Source: Hydractinia symbiolongicarpus
Lineage: Eukaryota > Cnidaria > Hydrozoa > Anthoathecata > Hydractiniidae
Assembly (NCBI RefSeq): GCF_029227915.1
Contig: NC_079888.1
Coordinates: 12,383,001 to 12,447,000 of the forward strand
Direction of reading: 5' to 3'
Length of the DNA stretch: 64,000 nt
Below the pieces are notes generated by a model. The model was not told the DNA's origin and ran no database searches. It worked only from the letters and a program-made list of their open reading frames with translations. Positions within the stretch are counted from its first letter, which is position 1. The number at the start of each line of letters is the position of its first letter. This document shows positions 58,549 to 64,000 of this stretch, piece after piece. A program made the position numbers and the translations under genes.

Positions 58549-59071
58549 TGCACTTTTATACTGACATTGATAAAAACCACACAACATTTCATAACAAAAA
58601 CATGGGGAACACATCTTTTAAGGCAGAAATGTTCGCAGACAAACGTGTACTTTTGGTTTTGGGTCGCAAAAATGTGTATTGAAATTTTGAAACATTACTC
58701 TGAAAGGCTAAAAATATAGGAATGAGATAAGAAAACTTTTAAGCTAAAAAAATTGAAAACACGTCTGAAGCCAAATTTCGAGATTATTAAAAAATGTATG
58801 GAAGTTGCCGCAAATAACTTTGTCTGCTGAATGAAATGTCAGAAATTAGATATTAGATATATTTAAAAAAATAGTGGGTTTATGCTCGGTTCTGATGGAT
58901 TCAGTCAGGTTCGGGTGGGTAAGTACGGTAGAATATAGGTTTTTAACTTTTGCAGCAGTACAATAACTGGCATAATATGTGCAAATTATTTTCATGAAGT
59001 CATAATCTGTCGAAAGGCTGTATGCTGCATAAGTGCTACGTTTACAGATGTATATGTCATCTATATTATAA

Positions 59072-59829
59072 TCTCTATAATAATAGCCGTATTTTGTCTG
59101 TTCAAAAGGGTTACCGATATTCCTTTGATTCGGCGAATTTTTAGAAACCAGGGGGTTGTTTAATTGGAAATCTTATGATTTATCAAAATAAATTACAGAA
59201 ATTAATTTATTTCCTTACATAATTTAATTAACTTAATTGATAAACCTCTAATTTAAAAAACAAATTAAGTGATTAAAATGAATTCATTATTTAAATGCGC
59301 CATTTTTCATAATAATTTACCCCCGTGACCTTAATCGCCGAATTCCGCTCAAGAGCCACAGAAAACAAATAGGATGGTTTTACTGACAGTTTAACTGGCT
59401 TTGTTTTGACCGGTCGCACGTGTATACCAATCAAAACGCCTGATTCTTTGAAAAACCAATCAAGACTTTCGCGGCCTGGGCAAACGAAGAAACATGAGGA
59501 CCGAAACATGATGCCCATTTTAGTTTTTAAAGTAATGGTGGTCAGTGCTGTTTGTAAGTCTGTTTCACCTTTTTGTCTTCTATAAGCTTTCTATTTTTGT
59601 AACATTGGTTTTTTGTTAGTTCTAAAAGGTTAAGATAAATATATTGTCACGTTTTTTAGCTACGTACAGATCTTAAACGCACCAGTTTTAGGAGTTTTGG
59701 TAGGAACGAATATTCTATTAGCTAATAACCTTACTTTTTACTAATTTTGTTTGGTATAGGAGGTTTTTCTCCAACCCAACATTTATTTTTATGTCGAGGA
59801 AGGCGGATTTTTCCAGGGGCAAGGACTAG
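59072..59829 (+). mobile_element. Helitron-like element 1 of a head-to-tail chain
   Basis: Begins TCTCTATAATAATAGCCGTA after an A at 59071 and ends CTAG at 59826-59829, preceded by a worn hairpin (GGATTTTTCCAGGGG). The next element starts at the very next base. The - strand frame at 59291-59518 is not recognisable as a Rep/helicase part, so the element is non-autonomous. Confidence 0.75.
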
Positions 59830-60006
59830 TCTCTATTATAATAGCCGTATTCCGTCTGTCTGTCTCTGCGCGGACCCCCCGCTGAGTTAGAAAATGATGT
59901 TACGGAAACACGAATATCAAATGCGATATATTTTTATCCACTTTGTTGCGACGGGTAAATATAAAGGACGGGTGAACCCGTGGATTTTCCACGGGCTAAC
60001 GACTAG
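59830..60006 (+). mobile_element. Helitron-like element 2 of the chain (177 bp)
   Basis: Begins TCTCTATTATAATAGCCGTA, with the family's GTCTGTCTGTCTCTGCGC block, and ends with hairpin CCCGTGGA/TCCACGGG, CTAACGA and CTAG at 60003-60006. It is close in structure to the 145-bp copy at 44695. Confidence 0.85.
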
Positions 60007-61786
60007 TCTCTATAATAATAGCCGTCGTCTGTCTGTCTCTGCGCAACATGGCAGAGCAAGTAGCGAGACCCGCCGAAAATCCCTGCGGCCCTGCAGCTTT
60101 ATTTCGAATCCCCGGCAGACCCCGTTTTTTTACCGGCCTTGCTTTGCCGCTCATTGTAATAAACCAATCACGAGGCTCCATTTTCACTAATGACCAATCC
60201 AAGTGCTTCGCGGCATCAACATGCCGACGGGAGGAAACATGCTACCCCTACGAAGGCCATTTTGGTTTGGAAGTGATGGTGTGAAGTTTGTAGGTTTCCT
60301 TTCAATCCTCCTTATTTCTTCTGAGTACTTTTTATCCTATAGGATTATTTAGTTTGTTTTCACATGTTAAGGTGAATATTTCATCACGTTTTCTAGCTAC
60401 GTATAAATCTTAAACAAACCAATTTTAAGTTTTTGGCTAGCTACAAAACGTACATTTTGAGGCAGCTAGCTATAGCTAGCTTTATTTATTCCTATACTTT
60501 TAAAGTTTTTATTCAGTTTGGTATATTATTATTTATTTTTATGTTGAAGTTGGGTCTACCTAGCTAGCTCCTCTTTTAGCTACATCCTGCTAAAAAGTGA
60601 AAGTAGCCAAATGCAGTTTGGCTGCAAGTGAAAGTAGCCAAATGCAGTTTTAACAATTCTTATGCTAAATGCAGTTGGCAGCGGCCACTTTTATTACTGA
60701 TTTAAAAATTTATTATGCAAAATAAAATTGCTGAGTAATTTTTTAAACTGAACCGGGTTAATGCCAGGCTGTTCACTGATTTCTTTTAAAACCGAAGCGA
60801 TAAGGATTTTTGGAAAATGGTATTACCCCTATGCTCATGTATGACACAATTTACATGTTAAGTGCTCAGCCTGGTGTTAATGACGGGCTTTTTCCGTGTT
60901 TTTATTTAATCCGTTGTGATAAAGTTTTTTTACCTGCAATAAACATTCAACCTGGTGTTAACAACAGGGTGTTTTGTGTGTTTTTTATTTAAATTGAAGT
61001 TGCGATAAGTTTTTTGGGGAAAAGGCTATTATGGTTATAACGCATGTGTGACACCATTTACCTGTACTAAGTGCTCAGTCCGGTGTCATGATTAATTTGT
61101 TAAGGTTTACTGAAATGTACTCCGCAAAATAAAATAATATTGACTATTTTCTTTTCTTATGACGGGGTAACAACAAGTTGTAAACTGTGTTTTTATTTCG
61201 GTTAAAGTTGCAGTAAAGTTATATATATATACATATATTTTAAAAAGTACATTACAACCGAAACACTATAATGTTGTGTGAGCTTTACTCAATTCACAAC
61301 ATATTCTGCATACCTGTACTAGAGCACTCCAATTATGGAGTTTTTTTAGTTTTTTTATGGGGTAACGACTGGATTTTTCCTGTGTTTTAAGTTAAACTGA
61401 AATTGCAGTAAAGTTTTTTATGAAAAGGGTATTATGCGTTGTCGGCCCACTGTCATGATTAAGTTTTGAACTTTTACGGAAACTTATTCCGCAAAATAAA
61501 ATAATATTGCCCAATTGTTTTTGCTATGGCCGAGTAACAACGGTTTGTAAACTGTTTTAATTCAGCTTTTGTTGCGGGAAATTTTTTTTTTTTAAATATC
61601 TTACAGTCGCAACACTGCAATGGTGTGTGCCCTCCACTTGATTTACGACATACTGCATACCCGTACTAAAGCGCTCCACCTCACCGGGTTGCACAGTTTG
61701 CGGTTCTTATTAAGCGCTCCTCAAGGCGTTCAACAACAGTTACTTGTGGCTTAACCCGGCGTTTCGACGCCGGGTCTCCCGGCTAG
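60007..61786 (+). mobile_element. Helitron-like element 3 of the chain (1.78 kb, different 3' hairpin)
   Basis: Begins TCTCTATAATAATAGCCG and ends with a different hairpin, CCCGGCGT-TTCG-ACGCCGGG at 61755-61774, then 8 nt and CTAG at 61783-61786. The interior holds several related segments (TGACGGGCTTTTTCC, GGTAACAACAAG, GTAACGACTGG, GTAACAACGG) spaced a few hundred bases apart, with ACTAAGTGCTCAG blocks, i.e. internal duplication. No Rep or helicase motif is seen. Confidence 0.75.
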
Positions 61787-62503
61787 TCTCTATAATAATA
61801 CGCTAAGTGTGTCCGTCTGTGTGTCTGTAACAGGCAAAGTGGATATCGTCATTTTCCTTTAATGTCGCCGAAAACTTATGTCTGATTTGTTAATCTATCT
61901 GACGTTACGGCGAGATGTGGATAACATTGACTTAACGTCAATATCTTATATTAAATTAATGAAGCCATTACAATGCATTTAAAACTTTGAGGCCAAATAA
62001 CTTGGAAACGAGGTAGTGACGTCAATGATTTTTCACCTCTGGGACCAATTTGGGTAAGTTTTCCAAACCTGGGTTCTTGAATCAATTTCGGTATGACCGG
62101 GTTGATGACGTCATCAAAAATCCTTTAAACCTCAATATTTTCGTAACCGTTTGTCAAAAGTACATGATCCTATACATTTTCTTGATCAGCGTTTCCAAAT
62201 CTATGCGATGTAGGCAACAGGTATACAAATCTCTAAAAAAACATTTTAGGGTTTTGATGGGCCATTATTGACGTCGGCACAATTTCTAAACCCTTATATC
62301 TCATTAACCGCTCATCAAAAGCACATGATCATATACATTTTCTTGATCAGCGTTTTAAGCTCTACACAATAGAGGCTGCGTGAAAACAAGCTTCTGAATA
62401 ATTTTTTTTGTGGATGTGTTTCTGACGTCATCAAAATTCAAATAACCCTTCTTCTTTTTTTTATCCTGCCTCAGTGGATTTTTCCACGGGCTTTATCGAC
62501 TGG
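61787..62503 (+). mobile_element. Helitron-like element 4 of the chain
   Basis: Begins TCTCTATAATAATACGCTAA and ends with hairpin GTGGATTTTTCCACGGG, CTTTATCGA and CTGG at 62500-62503 (a CTRR variant). The body is the best preserved copy of the family found at 4760, 19331, 38701, 47115 and 47601: GAGGCCAAATAACTTGG, GGTAGTGACGTCAATG, and three CTTGATCAGCGTTT-type blocks. Confidence 0.8.
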
Positions 62504-62545
62504 AGTTGGGATAATAATAGTCAGCATTGCAATGGTTTTTTTTCA

Positions 62546-63213
62546 GTGAAAATGGGAAGTGTGAACTGTAAAAATGGGAAGTGTGAACTGTGAAAATGGG
62601 AAGTGTGAACTGTGAAAATGGGAAGTGTGAACTGTGAAAATGGGAAGTGTGAACTGTTAAAATGGGAAGTGTGAACTGTAAAAATGGGAAGTGTGAACTG
62701 TGAAAATGGGAAGTGTGAACTGTAAAAATGGGAAGTGTGAACTGTAAAAATGGGAAGTGTGAACTGTGAAAATGGGAAGTGTGAACAGTGAAAATGGGAA
62801 GTGTGAACTGTAAAAATGGGAAGTGTGAACTGTAAAAATGGGAAGTGTGAACTGTGAAAATGGGAAGTGTGAACTGTGAAAATGGGAAGTTTGAACTGTG
62901 AAAATGGGAAGTGTGAACAGTGAAAATGGGAAGTGTGAACTGTAAAAATGGGAAGTGTGAACTGTAAAAATGGGAAGTGTGAACTGTAAAAATGGGAAGT
63001 GTGAACTGTGAAAATGGGAAGTGTGAACTGTGAAAATGGGAAGTGTGAACTGTAAAAATGGGAAGTGTGAACAGTGAAAATGGGAAGTGTGAACAGTGAA
63101 AATGGGAAGTGTGAACTGTAAAAATGGGAAGTGTGAACTGTGAAAATGGGAAGTGTGAACTGTGAAAATGGGAAGTGTGAACTGTGAAAATGGGAAGCGT
63201 GAACTGTGAAAAT
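62546..63213. repeat. 22-bp minisatellite, about 30 units
   Basis: The unit is GAAAATGGGAAGTGTGAAC plus a variable CTGT/AGT end. Nearly all units are the same length and differ at two positions only: GAACTGT or GAACAGT, and GTGAAAAT or GTAAAAAT. The array starts 42 bp after the end of the Helitron chain. No coding role is seen; stops occur in the unit. Confidence 0.97.
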
Positions 63214-64000
63214 AGAAACTTTGTGGTTAGGGGCTGATATTTCTGTTGGTTAGAACCTGAAATTTGACTCTCTTACCTGCTGGGGATTTTTAGGTATTAA
63301 AAAACAAAAAAATATTTTCTGCGAAGAATCATATCAAGTCCTTTTGTAGCTATATCTCGCCAATATATACATTTTCGCATGAACATATAAATATGGATTA
63401 AAATGAAATTTAAAAAAGTTCATATGATGACAAATCTAAAACCATTAGTTTAAAATTATGAAATTTGATCAACTATGAAATGGAATTATAAGCCTGTTCC
63501 CATTTAGGCGTCATTTTCGTCCGCAGCTAATTTAAATATGCGTATTAGAGAGCTACTGCTTACTTCTGCTCATTTAGACATCTTATGAAAATTAAGCCGA
63601 GTTGAATTCGAAAGCCTTCAATATCCTTCTCAATAAACTACAAACATCTTTGTATAATTTATGATGTAAATGAAGCTACCGCTAAGAACGTCTTCAGGAA
63701 CCGACCAAGAAACTTTAAAAAAGCAAGAACGATAAGAGGAAATTTAGATAAAAATGGTTTTAAAACTAACTATATTAGTCCTGGGCTAATCTATGCTGCC
63801 GCTAGATATCCCAATTTATACAAAATATGAAAATTCTGCTTTACTTCCAGACCATTTCAAGTTTTTTTTTGAGCCCGTACTGAATTGTAAGTAGAACATC
63901 CATATCCTAACAATATTAATTGCCAAAATTGTATAACGTGGGTTTTGTTCTATTTACAAACAAGCTTTATCTTTTTGCCACAAAATAAAAAATGTAGCAA
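63214..64000. other. Intergenic, nothing recognised
   Basis: No gene, repeat or RNA could be supported in the last 0.8 kb. Confidence 0.4.

Noticed and set aside
60048-60284. 78-codon frame starting MAEQVARPAENPCG
   Set aside because: It lies inside a Helitron-like element and overlaps other frames on both strands; no Rep/helicase or other motif.
62546-63213. CRISPR-like or centromeric array
   Set aside because: 22-bp units with no spacers; too short and local for a centromeric claim.

Overview
This is an AT-rich, intron-bearing metazoan window, most likely from a cnidarian. The evidence is small exons with GT..AG introns in AT-rich sequence, SUEL/rhamnose-binding lectin domains, a SET8/KMT5A-like SET domain, several non-LTR retrotransposons, abundant Helitron-like repeats, and a dispersed CTCGTTCCCAGGG-type short repeat that I associate with cnidarian and sponge genomes (from memory, not searched). 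There are no bacterial or viral operons. Most short open frames in the window are not genes.

Layout: 1-30.7 kb is almost gene-free. It holds a badly decayed LINE (about 1.5-4.6 kb, + strand), a Helitron-like element (4.76-5.34 kb), two adjacent large palindromes and a tandem-repeat-bearing element (8.3-9.6 kb), a long TA microsatellite (13.1 kb), a fragment of a multicopy transposon protein (17.3-17.6 kb), a 21-bp perfect hairpin (18.9 kb), a Helitron (19.3-19.96 kb), a 142-bp satellite (20.36-21.78 kb), a 5'-truncated but nearly intact LINE (23.58-25.85 kb, - strand) and a 345-bp TIR element (28.7-29.0 kb).

30.8-43.8 kb holds the most interesting locus. It is a + strand multi-exon gene whose exons join in consistent phase into one product with an N-terminal SET8-like methyltransferase domain followed by a TKL-like protein kinase domain. 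After the kinase comes a long run of very small exons (30-75 nt), nearly all a multiple of three, including a tandemly duplicated exon pair, two possible alternative terminal exons and a 500-bp assembly gap. I derived the splice structure by eye from GT/AG sites, phase and domain continuity. A SET-kinase fusion with a micro-exon tail is unusual and, to my knowledge, not a standard described architecture.

45.6-57.0 kb holds SUEL lectin sequence: an orphan terminal SUEL exon at 45.6 kb and a complete-looking secreted lectin gene at 52.7-57.0 kb (signal-peptide exon plus three SUEL exons, 324 aa, all phases matching). Between and around these lie a 15/16-bp minisatellite, back-to-back Helitrons, a decayed reverse-transcriptase fragment, TIR elements, a (TTCG)n tract and a nested transposon.

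57.4-63.2 kb is repeat territory: a 1.1-kb TIR element with internal repeats, a head-to-tail chain of four Helitron-like elements (59072-62503) sharing the junction CTAG/TCTCTAT, and a 22-bp minisatellite of about 30 units. The last 0.8 kb shows nothing recognisable.
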